A stretch of 64,000 nt of DNA from Reticulitermes lucifugus (GCA_026260175.1 JAKCWW010001095.1:17413-81412); one strand, 5' to 3'. Positions 23,476-36,935 are shown, counted from the stretch's first letter. Notes: a model not told the origin generated them from the sequence alone. A program made the numbers and translations.

Positions 23476-24478
23476 CTATATGTTATGGGCTTTGTGATGG
23501 GACTTCAATAAAGTTTTTGTAACAAAGCCCTTATTGCACAAAGGACACACATATGGACGTTCACCAGTGTGGTACCGCCTGTGAACGTTCAGCGTTGAAC
23601 GCTGGGTGAATGACTTCCCGCACTGGTCACACACGTGTGGTTTCTCACCAGTGTGTGATCGTATGTGAATCTTCATCAAACCCCGTGAACTGAATGCCTT
23701 TCCACATGTGTCACAAATGAATGGTTTCTCACCAGTGTGCGTTCGAAGATGAAGCTTTAGACTCTGACGACTTCCCACCTTCTTCCCACAGATATCACAA
23801 CCCACTATGTTTGTTCCCATATGAACTTTCCTATGTGATGTTAATATACTACGTTTTATAAACGTTTTCCCACACATTTCACACTGGTGACTTTCTAATG
23901 GTTTATAATTAGGATAATGTTTGTTTTTCACGTGTTGTGCCAGGCTGCCCTTGTAAGTGAAGTATAAGCCACAAATTTCACACTGATAAGGTTTCATATC
24001 CCCATGAACAGCAATGTGCTCTTGCAATTCTATTCTTGTGTAGTATCCTTTATCGCATGTACTACACTTGAAGTCATACTGTTTCAAATGTCTTTTGCGA
24101 TGTATTTTTAAAGCATGCTTTTGTATTGCAGAATACCCGCAAAGGTCACATATATTTTCCGGTTCTTCGGAATGAATCTTCTTGTGCAACCGTAACTCAG
24201 CAGCTCGTTTGAACTTCTTCTTACAAACATCACATGGAAATGGGCGTACATTGCTATGTTTTATCATGTGATAATCATGGCCAGATTTATACTCAAAAGC
24301 TTTTCCACAGACTTCACACCTGAAGGGCGTATTTCTTTTTCTTTCCCTCGATACTTTGCTGATTTCTTCCCATGACTTGTCCTTAACTGACTGACCAATA
24401 CATTGCTGTGTCACACTAACTCTGTTCTTCATGAATACTGAACAATCTTCCAAATTTCCAAAAAACTGACAAGGGGAC
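23476..24478 (-). CDS. Exon F: 10-finger C2H2 terminal exon
   Basis: This exon has 333 residues. The acceptor is the most divergent (ATATCTTCTTTTACAG), but phase and first base match the others. The leader contains F-G-N-L and a basic RERKR patch near residue 44. Ten fingers run from residue 54 to the end, with no F0. Several linkers depart from the set (HSEEPENIC before F3, HGDMKPYQC before F5, HMGTNIVGC before F7). F5-F6 are separated by HYPNYKPLESHQC. F8-F10 have strong TGEKP/TGERP linkers. By sequence it is the outlier among the left-hand exons, so it may be an old copy. Confidence 0.9.
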
Positions 24479-27400
24479 CTGTAAAAGAAGATATTGAAAT
24501 AAATCACATAAACTGCCTACTACACTAAGTAACAGCCTACACTACACATTTCTCCAGTCAACATCATCATACTTGTATGCTACACTAGTTGTGGAACTAC
24601 ACCAGCAAAAACATTTCCCTCAGTCACCACTCAATGGTATCCACAAAGACAGTTTCCCATGTAGTTGCCTTTCTGTGCACCCTCCTGCTGCAAGAGCTCT
24701 TAAACGAGCACGAGATCTGGCAGAACTGTCCCTATAAAATGTTAGTTTCCTTAGTTGTACAATCGACAAGCAAAGTCCCAATATTAACAGTATGCAGAGT
24801 TCCTAACTTTTGATTCAGATATACACTGGCACTAAATTCCATTTTACGTTTTATTACTATTCTATCACAAATTTATGTTATCATGAAATTAGTATCAACA
24901 TCCATCAATGTAATGCAAAACACACACGTATGTGACGTACTTCCTGGTTACATTCATATATTACTCTGGTATGATACAACACTGTAGCCTTGGCAAAACA
25001 CGTACTCATAAGTGTACAACAAGTACGAGTAATATGACCAAGGTCATTGTATGACACATAGCATTTACATCTGGTGAACATAAGGTGCTCTGAAGCCCCA
25101 CATTCTAAGCATATTATCACTTCACTAATGTCAGTAGGCTAATTCAACTTCATTCTCAGACCCACTTCTTGTTTTCACAGCATGAACAATTTCGTCAATA
25201 AAGTTCTGCATCAGTGGAGCCTGCACATCTGCCTCAAACCAGGCTGACAAGACATTTGCTCCTGGATTACACCTGAATACATTACATGGAGTCTTCATTT
25301 CTCCTTGAGAAATCCTGCTAGCGCCATACATTATGTGCCATCTTCTTCTGAACATATTTTTTTAGTAGACTTCAGCTGCTACTGCTAAACCAATCCTGTA
25401 TATAGCATTATTCAATGAAGTCTTCAGAGATACTGCACATCACAATTCAGTTCACTGCCATAACAGCCATAACAGGCTCTGTGGGCTCAAACAGTGCCTT
25501 TACGCATGCACGCAATCTGTGGAGTCATATTCTTCGGCAGAAACATAGTTCTCATGAAGAATGCCACACATGAAGAGATCAACATATATGAATGGAACTT
25601 ATACAAGCATGGATCCAGAAAGATTTATTCAGTTTAAGCAATTCGTTACAGCAAACAATATTTTCATTTTGAAGTTATAAAATAGGCAGTTACAATCACA
25701 CTATGTGCTTTCAAAAGCATCAAATTATGCTGAAGAGGATGCAACACTGTCAGACCAGTTACTACTCATTTCGTAATTTGACCTGCAGTGTTCAGCTACA
25801 CAAAAACAAAATCTCATAAAATGAATAAATGCTCGATATGAAATTAGGACCATGTTTACTGCCAATCACTGCTCAACCACATTCAATTTGAGCTGCATGA
25901 ATCCACGTAGACAGGCCAGCCTTGTCACCTACCCCTCCCATCAGAGCCAAACCTTAATTCAGTGCAGAGGGACTATGTTAAAATACACACTGTGCAACCC
26001 CCAATTAATATCTCACTGATGTACCATTCAAATTCACTGATCCCAAATCAACATTATCAGTGCTACTGAAGATATCAGTATCAAATTTTCCTACACTGAA
26101 GTTCTTACTTGGTTCGGCATTCAAATCAATTTCTCCCGAAAGAAACCTTAAATACAGGTTTCCCAATATAGTATTTTGCCAGCACCACTCGGCTTATATG
26201 TTCAGGGATAAGGACAACAGAAGCATCCACCAATAACAGATAACAGGTCACAGAATAAATGACTATAAAACAGTTATTTTATTACAATGAGGTGTCCAGT
26301 ACACATCAAAACATGGATATTAAGGTATAAAATCTGAGGCTCCCACAGCAGTCTAGTGTTCATGGATGTAGCACTGTGTAGTCTAGATGTAATCAGAATT
26401 TTCCTCCAAATTTTTGGCAACCATCATTTAGGCTACACAGTTTCACATTCCAGAAGGCTCAGTCTTACAAAGAAACATTTCAAAATAAACCTGAGAAAAA
26501 TTAAAGCAGCAATTACCTTGAATGACCTGTATCACATGTCAGAATCAATCTTATTGCCAAAGCCACCAAAACAAATTTCTATCTAGAAAAACAGGAGCAT
26601 CATAAATAAAGAAGTTAGCACACTGAACCTTCAACAGCCTAATTTAATCTGACCAATACCATTTATACTCCCTCTGCATGCTGGCAAATGCTGAGTAGGC
26701 TACCTTTTATATGATAAGCAAGCTGACAGAAGTGACACACAATACTGTTCACACAAAATAATATCCCTGCATTCAGTAACAATAGAAGGTATGGTTGTTG
26801 ACAGTTCTGTACTGGGCTGCACAATGAAACCTTAACAACATGTGGTATTACGACTGGAAAAGGATGGTGGTAGTGATGTGATTACCGTTCCCAAACGATA
26901 ACGTAACACATATTGCAAATTTGGTTAAGTCCATCAACAGTATTTTAAGAGACAATCCCCAGTATTTGGGGGGTGGGGGGGCGGTACTGCATTCATTTCT
27001 CTCCAGGGACAGAGACAGCAAGTTCCAAAGGGAAGTTGGAAGCTTCGTGTACAACATCAAACTGCTAAATAAACAACCTGAAAAAACCAACAGTCTAATC
27101 ATAACTTTGGGGCAGGCACAGGGTGTCAATGTTGGTTAACTAGAAATTATCAACCACATTATTAACAGCAAAAGACATTACTTACAACAAAAATAACTGA
27201 CGCTGACTTTGGTCACTACAAAATTTCAACTACAAGGCCCACCACCAACAGAACAGTTTTCAGTCCTACTTCCTTAGAATTTGTTTACACATATTCATCT
27301 CATTTATGAACGTACACATCTCAGTTTATTCACTAGAGCATTTACACACATCCTGTAACCAAACTTATTCTCTTTACACACATTCAGCACAGAGCATTTC

Positions 27401-28094
27401 GTCGCATGGGATATATCAGTTCTGCAATGTTGCCTGATATTACACAATACAATGCACTATATTCACATACATATCTTGAGAAATTATGCTGTGTCCTAAC
27501 AGCCAGATTAAAAACTAATTTGCTACAGTAAACCCACTGACCTCTCAACAATTTGGAAAATAATTATACATTGCCACTGGGCATGTATCAAGTTACCTAC
27601 ATCAATAAATCAATCAATGCAACTACAACATCAAAACAGAACTTGTACTGATTTCTAGAAATACTGATTGTTCCTCTTCACAAACACATTAAACTGTTAG
27701 CACTTCCCTTTACCAAGTGACTAAAACGGACAAACAATATAATAATTGGAGATGTACTAATAACACATTAACAGTAATTTAAAAAACAGGAAAACTGAAA
27801 CAATCTCCATTACATGACTCTCTCTTCCCCCTATGCAAAACTGACCCATTTCAAGCATACATATACAGACAGGTAGTTATCATACTCCTAAGCTTGCAAA
27901 AATATGGTGTGGGCTTGTGTAGGTGCAAGGCACACACTATGGCTGTTGTCACTTCTAGAACATGGAAAGCTAATGTTGGTTACTAATGAGTATGGCTTTG
28001 ACTTTGGCAGGGTAGGTCAAAACACTACATGTTTACAAACAGTAACTGATACACTCGTTACAAATACTTAATGCCAGATGACAGTGATCATCAT

Positions 28095-28480
28095 GAAGCA
28101 GTCAAAAGATACCCATACTTCAGTCAGCACTGCAACATAATACTTTGTTCAAAACATCTACCAAGCTGTCTCTTCAAAACTTCATATTCATACCATGAAT
28201 GTGAAATGGAGTTCAATTAAGGTATAAAGCAGTCAAAGAGTTAACCACTTTAGTCACATTACAGCATCACATTTTGCCAATAAAATATATCAAACCATCC
28301 CTTGAGAACTTTTCAAATTCATGGCATAAATATGCAGTGAAAATGTACAAAGTTATGAAGCACTCAGGCATACCCATGCTTCAGTCAGCACTGCAGCATC
28401 ATACTTTGCCGATAAAATCAAGACCTCTCTCAAAAGTTTTCCAAGTTCACGGTGTAAATGTCCAGTGAAACTGTGATTTC
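28095..28480. repeat. Three diverged tandem copies of ~130 bp
   Basis: Copies start at about 28095, 28227 and 28357, each with GAAGCAGTCA or a variant, then CAGCACTGCA-like and TTTTGCC-AATAAAAT-like blocks. They are diverged but collinear. Confidence 0.7.
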
Positions 28481-29057
28481 ACATGTCCACTTAAGCTGTA
28501 CTGTATACAGACGTATCAGTTATCTGTAGAAAACATAGCTAAAGATGGGACTAATAAAAACTTCCCACTGAAACTTCAATGGGCTTTGTACTAGTAAATA
28601 TCGAGCTTGACTGCAACAACTTTTTTTCAGTATGAGTACTTGACAAATGCAGAACATCTGAGCAGTAGCTAATCTACTGCTCTAGAATTCACACTGACGA
28701 TGTCCCCAAGATCCACATGGGAAGATTGTTGGATAAAACTGGTGATATTACATGTCTCATTACAGAAAACAGTTTCAAGCACCCTTGTTACAAATAATTG
28801 ATTCCTTCCACTGTTGTGGCAAACCATCCTTACTCCAAATAGAAAGTTCAAGGACTCGAAACATAATGTTGATAAAAACAGAAAATGCAGGATAATGAAT
28901 ATAATGTTATATTAATGCAGCACGACATAATCTACATACCAATTAACATGCCACAAAAAAAATCATTAATAGAATGTCTAAAACACATTCTCTGAGACAA
29001 CATTAATCAGTTCTGCCAACCTTTATCCTCAACCTCCCCATATCCAACTCTTTAGAG

Positions 29058-29352
29058 TAATATTTTCATTTAATATACCAACTGAATGCACTTACAGTAC
29101 ATGCCATTACAGTCACTTCACTGCAGACATGTTTTGGCATGACAGTGCTATCTTCAGAGAGTACATGCCAAGCTTAAAACCATTTATAATAAACTGGCTA
29201 GATGTAATCCAGTTTACTATAAATGGATTTAAGCTCAGTATGTACTCCCTGAAGATGGTACTGTCATGCCAAAACATGTCAACAGTAAAGTGACTATAAT
29301 ATCCTGTATTGTTAAGTGCATTTACTTGGTACATTAAACGAAAATACCGATT
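29058..29352. repeat. Near-perfect ~295-bp palindrome (foldback)
   Basis: The arms are about 135-145 bp with a roughly 10-bp centre (CTAGATGTAAT). Matching blocks include TTTTGGCATGACAGT against ACTGTCATGCCAAAA, and the complementary pair AATGCACTTA and TAAGTGCATT. The motif TCTTTAGAGTAAT stands just outside both sides (29049 and 29382), possibly a target-site duplication with 30 bp of extra sequence on the right. Confidence 0.88.
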
Positions 29353-29965
29353 CAAAATGCACAGACTAAATAATTTTAGAATCTTTAGAGTAATGTTTTG
29401 AATACAATATAACTACATAATATGACAGTCTATAACAAAAGTAGCAATGACACTGATTTCCGATACAGAAAACCAAGTGAATAAATACTTTTTAGTGAAG
29501 TTTTCTGTCCATGCATGTACCCAAAATCACTCTCCCTAGGTCATGACATTTCCTGCTGCTATGAATTACCATTTCAACAAATAACCACTCTTACTTCTGC
29601 AAGCACATTTACAAGCGGGTATGATGTTGCCAAAAGCACAAATCAAATTTCATAAATTCCAGCCACACAACATTTGAAATTGGCTTACAGTGTGTTTTCC
29701 AGACCCACCAATATTTTGGTCATCAGTTCCACAGATCTCGCACATTCTTCCAGAACAGCAAGATCTTCATAATGGTTTTTAAACCAGGGCACAGAGTCAG
29801 GCAAGAACTGTCACAGTTACCAGGAAAGACTAAGGTAGCATCAGTCATTCCAAAAGAAGAACTAATGTATCCGGAGAAAGGACTCCTCAGAGAAAGCTGC
29901 AGTTTTGGCTCATAACTCACAGTTTGAGTTCTTAGATTTTCACAGGGGTATAGATGTGGTACCTA

Positions 29966-30082
29966 CTGTTCTGGGTTGTGACACATATTGGATATTTGGT
30001 TCCTGACATTGTGAGATCATTATGTCGTCTCAAAATGTCAGAAAACAAATACCCAGTGATGCATCGCATCCCTGAAGAACAG
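29966..30082. repeat. Foldback repeat
   Basis: The left arm CTGTTCTGGG ... TATTTGGTTCCTGACATTGTGAG pairs with the right arm CTCAAAATGTCAG ... CAAATACCCAGTGATGC ... GAACAG. The centre is ATCATTATGTCGT. The right arm continues with CCTGAAGAACAGATACCTCA, the Penelope-type tail. Confidence 0.75.
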
Positions 30083-31042
30083 ATACCTCAGCTTATGATT
30101 TAAAGCTATAATGATGGTTCAGCAATACTCTACCATTTGAAGAACAGCTTACTTAAATTACACATCAACCCGCACACTAATACTGACCAGCCACTTTAAT
30201 GTAAAATATGAATATTTTACCATGTACCACTAATCGAAACAGATTTACTAGAAGTGAGCAGTGTTGGTGCAAAACTTCCAGGATCACTCCCTTACCATGG
30301 CATACGTTAACACGAATAAGAATGAGGAACAATACAATCATATACATACTACTCAAAAAACATTCACAGAACTGCAAGCAACATAATTTTGAAAGATCAT
30401 GAGCTTCAGCTGTATTAAAGGCAGTGACAAATCTTCACAATTTCACAGTCATATGCATGTATTTCTTCACTGAGTAACTACCAACAGTTGAGGGAGGATG
30501 CATGCAGGTAATTACACTGCATTATCAATTAAGCGTAATGAACCTCAAATAATAACATTTACACTTGTATAACAAATTATATACAGTACTATACCAAATT
30601 TTCTATCAGTAACATCTGTTTTACCTATAATCTTCGTAAGACCATACGAGTTAAAAATATGGTCAATGGTCTCATGTTCACAGGCACACTCCTTTACATG
30701 CTCCTGTATAAACTGTATGAGCAGTGTATATGAATTTTGGCTGATGTGTGGAGCTTCTGCAGAACATGTAGGCCAGCAATGTACTGGACAATAACAAACA
30801 TAAGACATTCCTCAAAACATCTAGCATGGACAGTGTTCAATCAATACACACCTCTCCATCTGTTTTAATTCTGAATGGAATAAGCTTAAATTAATATTTC
30901 GACAATATGGGTTACACCCAATTTTAAACTTGTGTCCAACATTTTAAGGTTGTTCATTCCGTGCATTGTACTGATCCATGTAGTCGACTTATTGTACCAA
31001 CTAAATGCACACTACTATTCAAAATTTAATGTTACATATATA

Positions 31043-31459
31043 GCTCCGACATGTTTCGGTGCCAATGCACCATCCCTCAAGGAGCATGGGATGCCAAGTT
31101 TAAAACCAAATGTTAGTAACAAGCCACTTCTTTATATGGTTCCACATTTTGGTACGCTGTGTTGGTGATATTGCTATCATATAAAATGTATAACTTATAT
31201 TATTTTAAAATACATACAGTTAAAACACTAAAACACGATTAACATGTTTCTTACAAGGTGAATATGCTTTTAACAGATTATAATTGTTGCTGGTAGTGGA
31301 AGCCCCCAGTATTGTGTCATTATATGTTGATCTTGGTCCACAGAAGATCGGGTCTGTGTTGCGTAGCATTGTGTATCGAAGCTAGCGGCCTAACTCACAG
31401 TTGGTTTTAAACTTGGCATCCCATGCTCTCGTGCACTGGCACCAAAACATGTCCCCAGG
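31043..31459. repeat. Inverted repeat pair (arms ~65 bp, ~290 bp apart)
   Basis: Arm one (31043-31109) contains ACATGTTTCGGTGCCA and GGGATGCCAAGTTTAAAACC. Arm two (31401-31459) is its inverted copy (TTGGTTTTAAACTTGGCATC, then GGCACCAAAACATGT). It is the same class as the 29058 palindrome but with an unrelated insert between the arms. Confidence 0.85.
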
Positions 31460-31617
31460 TATAAGTGTCTACCAATGAATAAGACATTTTTGATCTCCTA
31501 GTATTACAGCACTTGAAGCAATAGTCTGACTCAGAGGCAATGACTTGAGGATTAAAAATGTTAAGGATGGTCTAGCTGAACCAAGCACATCCTCCATGGC
31601 AATAATGTAATGCACAG

Positions 31618-32085
31618 GTGGTTGTCCATAAATGACGTCACACGAGTTTGGCATAACGTGGACCCCTACCCCCCCAGCTCTTGTCACATTTCATAACAAA
31701 AGTCTAACTGCACCCCCCCCACCCCAAATGTCACAAACTTAAACCCCCCTCAAGCCACAAGAAAATGAATTGCCTATAGAAAGTATCTGCCATTGTTCAA
31801 CGCCAAAACACTTACTAGTCCATACCATTTTGCTAATGCAATGCATCATAAAAAACAATGTGCACAATTTAGGCCTACTGGAAACAGTTACGACAGGCCG
31901 CCTGCTACCAATTCATCAATAGCCGACGAATTGCCTAACTGGAGTATAAGAAGTCTAGCCAGCTCTGCAGAGAATTTTACTGGTCATATTAAGACTTTTG
32001 TGACGTCACGATATTTCGAANACATCGTCACAAAGGTCTCAACCCCCTCCCCCTCAGAGCATGACATCATTTAAGGACGACCCCT
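31618..32085. repeat. TIR-bearing non-autonomous element, probable
   Basis: The left end GGTGGTTGTCCATAAATGACGTCA is inverted at the right end (ATGACATCATTTAAGGACGACCCC). The interior has C-rich runs beside TTGTCACATTT and TTTTGTGACG blocks. It resembles a repeat common in invertebrate genomes (cacgag-ttggcata-cgtggacccc), from memory. One N lies at 32021. Confidence 0.55.
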
Positions 32086-32619
32086 ATCCTCAAACAGGTT
32101 AGTACAAGGCATGAAATGTCCTGGTAACAGATGCAGTAGTGTATGTTCAGTGTCTCACCATCTCCCAGGCTTGCAGATATTTTGCATGTACTATAATAGC
32201 ACACAGTATATTACAAATGCGTTCAGAAAATGCCTAATGGCCTGAAAAAATCTGGCTCCTCACAAACTACAAATCAAGTTCCATGTAATTTAGTATTTTT
32301 TGTTTCAAAATCAACTCAGTAATATTTATTAACAAAAATTTTAACAATCACAAGTTTCATTTGAAAAATATTGAATCTTGCAAAATTTAGTAGCAGTCAA
32401 ACATTAGGCACTACCTGAAGCCTAATTTGACAGAAATGCCACTCCTTAGAAAAATCCATTAACAAAAAATGCTAGTATATCTATATGCAGCTGGTTAAAT
32501 AAAACTGTAGCATTCATCATTAGTTGTAAAATAACATTTCCCAATGTCAGATGAAGACGTATGCACCCACATCACAGACTGTTACACATTCCAGATAGAA
32601 AGCCAAATAAACTAACCTG

Positions 32620-32625
32620 TTTATT
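32620..32625 (-). promoter_or_regulatory. Candidate poly(A) signal for exon G
   Basis: There is a minus-strand AATAAA about 300 bp past the exon G stop; another lies at 32325-32330. The spacing is plausible for a terminal exon. Confidence 0.35.
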
Positions 32626-32921
32626 TGAATGTTTTCTCACTTCAAAAGTAAGATAATAGCCACATATAGCACAAAGAAATTCACATGCACACTCAAAAGT
32701 AAAAAAAATGTAGAACTCATCACATTCATGTGAATGCAAGCATAGTGTCCAAAAGTTTAATCAATTATATACATATTCAATCATGACAGAAACTTTTTGG
32801 GGCCTTCACCACTGGCCCCATATATGGAACAAGTAACTGCATTGTACCTTACATAATATGAACTGAGGAAGACTGAAAAAACAAGAACAGAATTTTTCTC
32901 ACAAATGCAGTTGAAAGTACC

Positions 32922-34014
32922 TTAAAAGCCATGACACTTTTGATGTGTTTTCAGTAAGGTGTTTGACACGAATGCCTTGTTACAAAGATGACACTGATAA
33001 GGTCTCTGACCTGTGTGATAGCGTTTGTGCATAGTCAATGTGGACAGCTGTGTGAATGATTTGCCACAGAAGTCACATGTATGGGGACGTTCACCTGTAT
33101 GTGTGCGCTTGTGCACCTTTAGATAATCAGGTTTGCCAAAGCCTTTACCACAAACATCACAAACAAATGGCTTCTCCCCTGTATGAATCCTACTATGTGC
33201 TTTCAGTGATTCTCCACCTGACAGTGTCTTGCCACATACATCACAGATGAGTTGGTTCTCACCCAGGTGATACTTTCTGTGGATACGAAGTGAGTTATTG
33301 TGCAGAAATGTTTTCCCACAGAATTCACACTGATAGTGCAGCCTATCTTTGTAGTCTGGTTCGTGTTTCTTCTTGTGTAATGCTAAGTTGCTCTTGTAAG
33401 GGTAGGCTTTTCCACAAATATCGCACTGGAATGGCCGTTCACCTGTGTGGATTGTCTTGTGCCTCTGCAGCTCTGTGTTGGTGTAATACCCTTTACTACA
33501 TATGTCACATTTATATTTGTAGTCATTCAGGTGTCTTTTTTTGTGAACTAAAAGATTTGACTTCTGAAATGTTGCATATCCACAAATATCACACACATGT
33601 TCCATTTCACCAGTATGTGTTTCTTTGTGTTTCTTTAACTCAAAAGCACGTTTGTACTTTCTACTGCACACATCACACTGAAAAGGCCTGTTGTCAGTGT
33701 GTGCAATCATGTGACTCTTCAGATGACCTTTAGATACACACTCTTTACCACATACATCACATTTAAATGTTTCATGGCATTTTGTGTGCGATACCAACTC
33801 CGACTTGCTGCCAAATTTTTCATCGCAGGAAGTACAGTCATGTAGTTTATTTCGTCTGTGCATCACTGTCTGATGTGTCCGGACAACTCTAGTAATATGC
33901 CTACTCCTTTTTATGTCCTTTTTCTCATCAGTTTTTGAAGGTCTCTTTGTTTTGGAATTAATAACCAAATCATCAGAATTTCCAAAACAATGAGTAATAA
34001 TTTCTTTTGCAGAC
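32922..34014 (-). CDS. Exon G: 11-finger C2H2 terminal exon
   Basis: This exon has 363 residues. The acceptor is CTTTTTCTTCTTTCCAG. The first 15 codons before the first internal TTG carry the F-G-N-S motif and are part of the exon. A basic leader (KTKRPSK ... KRSRH, residues 21-39) is a likely nuclear localisation signal. F0 (CTSCDEKF) starts at residue 60 and joins F1 through a very short link (CHETFKC). F3 is CDICGYAT followed by HLNDYKYKC; the F5-F6 spacer is HEPDYKDRLHYQC. F5 has the FPYK-like YPYKSNLALH helix shared with exon L. F9 keeps a variant FTQLSTLTMH. The sequence is intermediate between the left group (A-E) and the right group (I-L). Confidence 0.92.
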
Positions 34015-34825
34015 CTGGAAAGAAGAAAAAGCTTTATGTGCTACAAAGTTTATCTTCATGAACTAATGTACAGCTCTTCATTAACATAATCAAGTTCTCC
34101 TAGAAAATGTCTGCAACTACTAGGAAATAGTTTTGCCACACTCCTGAACTTGCCTGTAGTAGCTTTGCTACTAAGACAATGAAAATACACAGTCTTGTTC
34201 ACATTCAAAACAGACCCTTGAAGCAGAACTGAACAACAAAGTAAAATAAACAGTCACAACATTTTCAACAGAGTTCTCTTGCTCATCCCAACATCACAAC
34301 TTTGACGATTTATGATAAAAATAGGTGGCATGAGGGTGGCACTGAACCAGCAGAGAACTATTTTTTTTTCCTACAGAAAGGGGAATTACTATTATCAATT
34401 AGGATAAAGACTTTTGTACGCAACACAGTCACATCATCAGTTTTAAAAGTCAAGTCTGTCAGTGACGGGATGTCAAATGCAGTGCTGCGGAGTTACTTTG
34501 TCATAATATGGTTCTGAAAGTTTCTATGAGGAATTAAGAGCAAGTATTCAATCAATTCCCTAAGTAACAAGCAAAAATTGTTGGATTATAATGCAACATT
34601 CAGCTGAAATTCATGTGAGCAGAGAAATGCCTGCATGGTTTTGGTGGGGAAACCTGAAGAGATCACTTGGAAGACCTGGTCATACATGGGAAGATACGAA
34701 AATGTAGCTTAAAGGAACAGGATGTGAGGGCATTTATTGGCTACATGTGGCTCAGGATAAATGGTGAGCCCTTGTTAATGTGGTAATGAATCTTCAAGTT
34801 GCATTAAATCTGGGGAACTTCTAAA

Positions 34826-34915
34826 CTAGTTAACAATTAGCTTCTCAAGCAGGACTCTGCTACATGGAGTGGGTTGGTTGGTTGGTTGATTGGTTGGCTG
34901 GTTAGATATAAAAAA
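34826..34915 (-). repeat. Fragment of a dispersed arthropod repeat
   Basis: On the minus strand a GGTT/AACC-rich run is followed by PCSRVLLEKLIVN, then a stop. I recall similar NQPT- and SRVLLEKL-type strings from many insect repeat-derived ORFs. The class of element is not known to me. Confidence 0.45.
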
Positions 34916-35061
34916 TAGGTTCCACGGCACAAAAACTTCATATTCAGTGTGAAGTTTAAAAATTTCCTGCATGGCAAAATTACCACCCGTGACACATCCG
35001 GTGTGTGGACGAAAAATACCACCAATAAATTGGTAAAACTGTAACAAAGTCATCTACGATT

Positions 35062-35205
35062 CAAGCCTTCTGGGATGTGATGCTGTACTGTTCCCAGCAT
35101 TTCCAAAAATCCAGAAAGCTTCAACCCGACTCATTTGAAACGATGGGAACCACACACCAATGACAAAGCGTCACATCCCAGAAGACATGAGTCCTCAGCA
35201 ACATC
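35062..35205. repeat. Foldback repeat
   Basis: The arms are CCTTCTGGGATGTGATGCTGT (starting near 35067) and its inverted relative GCGTCACATCCCAGAAGAC (ending near 35188). The interior carries CATTTGAAACGATGGGAACC. The right side ends in ATGAGTCCTCAG, as in other Penelope-type tails. Confidence 0.7.
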
Positions 35206-36531
35206 ACTGTAAGAAACTCGAATACTGTGATGCTTGTTTAGGAAAGTTACAAATTCCACCCTTCATACTCATATAACAAATTTTTAATCTATTAAGGCTT
35301 GTCATTTGCAAAGATTACATTCACAAATATAAGAACAAGAAAGTCAGTAGCTCAGGTCCTTCAGAATTGTCAAAATACACTGATGGCATTCCAAAATATA
35401 CTACCTCAAAGGAACATAAAACTGGTTATGTACCTGCTAAATTCTCAAGACAAGTCAATTATGTGACAAAAATACTTCTTATGCACTAAGGGCAAGAAGA
35501 AAGAGGATGAGTAGAGATGGTGTATGAAACTACATTCAAAAGAAATATCAGGGGCTGCTGGCATTCCATTCAACACAAACATTTTGCCTAACTGCAATGT
35601 TGCAGCAATTAGTAACCACAAAACCTACATGTTCCTCTTACTGCAATGTTACACGCTCAAATCCAAACAGGTCACATCCTCTACCAAGGAAAGGAAGATC
35701 CTACACAGCCTACACTTAACAGGCATATTGAGCAGAAGAAATCATAAATGACATGGCAACACCCATGCCCAGTTACTGTGATAAGCTCAATGACTATGTA
35801 GAGAAACTGGTAATATTTGAAGACAAGAGTGTTGTCTTGCAATACAAATACTGTCAGAAAATGCAAGGTCTGCTTAGAAGATGGAGGTCAACATACTGAG
35901 ACTCATCTATGAAATAAGGCAAGCTGAACTGCAAGGGGAAAAGCAGACCCTAAATTCCCACCTGATAAGCAACAATGCTTGAACACCAGCCGCTGTGGTT
36001 CACGAAACAATAAAAAATACCACCTGTACAGCCTAGTGTATATCGTATGAAAGTCCTTTAAAAAAAGGCACTGGCTCCAGGACATATTATGCACCTCTCT
36101 AAGGTGACAGTTAACATGTTAATGCAATGTGTATGATCAGAGGCATACCCTGTCCAAACACATACAAAATTAGAATGTTCCTCTGTAGTATCAAGGAAGC
36201 TGGTGACTAAATTTCAGCAAAATAAACGATAAAACATCTAAATATTTAAGTATGTCTATTATTTTATTATTCTCTTCCACAAAATACTCATAACAAAGAA
36301 CATTCTGTTCTAAAATTACAGTACGAGAATTGAACACTTTAAGTGCAAAACAAAAATTAGAAATTCATTTCACAACGTCTAAGAACGTAATATCTGCCTC
36401 CGAAGATGAAAGAGCAAGTGGTTGCCATGTGCTAGAAAAAAGCCCAAAATGTTTCACAGTCACAGAAATTATAACCACCAAAATGCACTTTGTTTAGGCA
36501 GGAACCCCTAACAGTCTACAGACAAGTCTCC

Positions 36532-36724
36532 TACATGTTTCAGCACTTTTGGGCCATTATCATGGACCTTCAAGTGATGACAAAGAGAAGGATGCAATGA
36601 TAAAACACTGCATATAACAAATCACGCATATACCAGTATAAAAATATAAAGGTTACAAAAAAACACTTCTCTTTGTCATCACTTGAATCTCCTTAATACC
36701 GGCCAAAGAGGGCTGAAACATGTA
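36532..36724. repeat. Foldback repeat
   Basis: The left arm ACATGTTTCAGCACTTTTGG ... CAAGTGATGACAAAGAGAAG is mirrored by CTTCTCTTTGTCATCACTTG ... GGGCTGAAACATGT. About 75 bp of unrelated sequence separates the arms. Confidence 0.85.
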
Positions 36725-36894
36725 ACTACAGATAATCAGGAGTTTCTCCACAAATAAAACATATTTTGTTGGTTTCAATTCCTGTGACTTATGAAATAAA
36801 TACATGGAAATATGTAATGCTGTCAGATGTTTCACAATCTACAGACAACAATTTATTCCAGCTTACTGCACTGGTATATATATCTACATAAAAC

Positions 36895-36935
36895 TTATTC
36901 CAACATGTTTCAGCTAATACATGTAGCCACCATCA
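36895..36935 (-). repeat. Single Penelope-type 3' motif
   Basis: The minus strand reads CCCTGATGGTGGCT, a short loop, then AGCTGAAACATGTTGG. This is the CTGATG-stem-GAAACATG pattern without an inverted partner. Confidence 0.4.

Larger units (their letters stand above)
24479..32921. other. Gap between exons F and G
   Basis: This is presumed intron of 8.4 kb and is repeat-rich: a three-copy tandem repeat (28095-28480), foldbacks at 29058-29352 and 29966-30082, an inverted repeat pair (31043-31459), a TIR-like element (31618-32085, containing one N), and a poly-G tract near 26970. A 74-residue minus-strand frame at 25131-25355 is noted separately as a weak candidate. No other gene is recognised. 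Confidence 0.5.
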
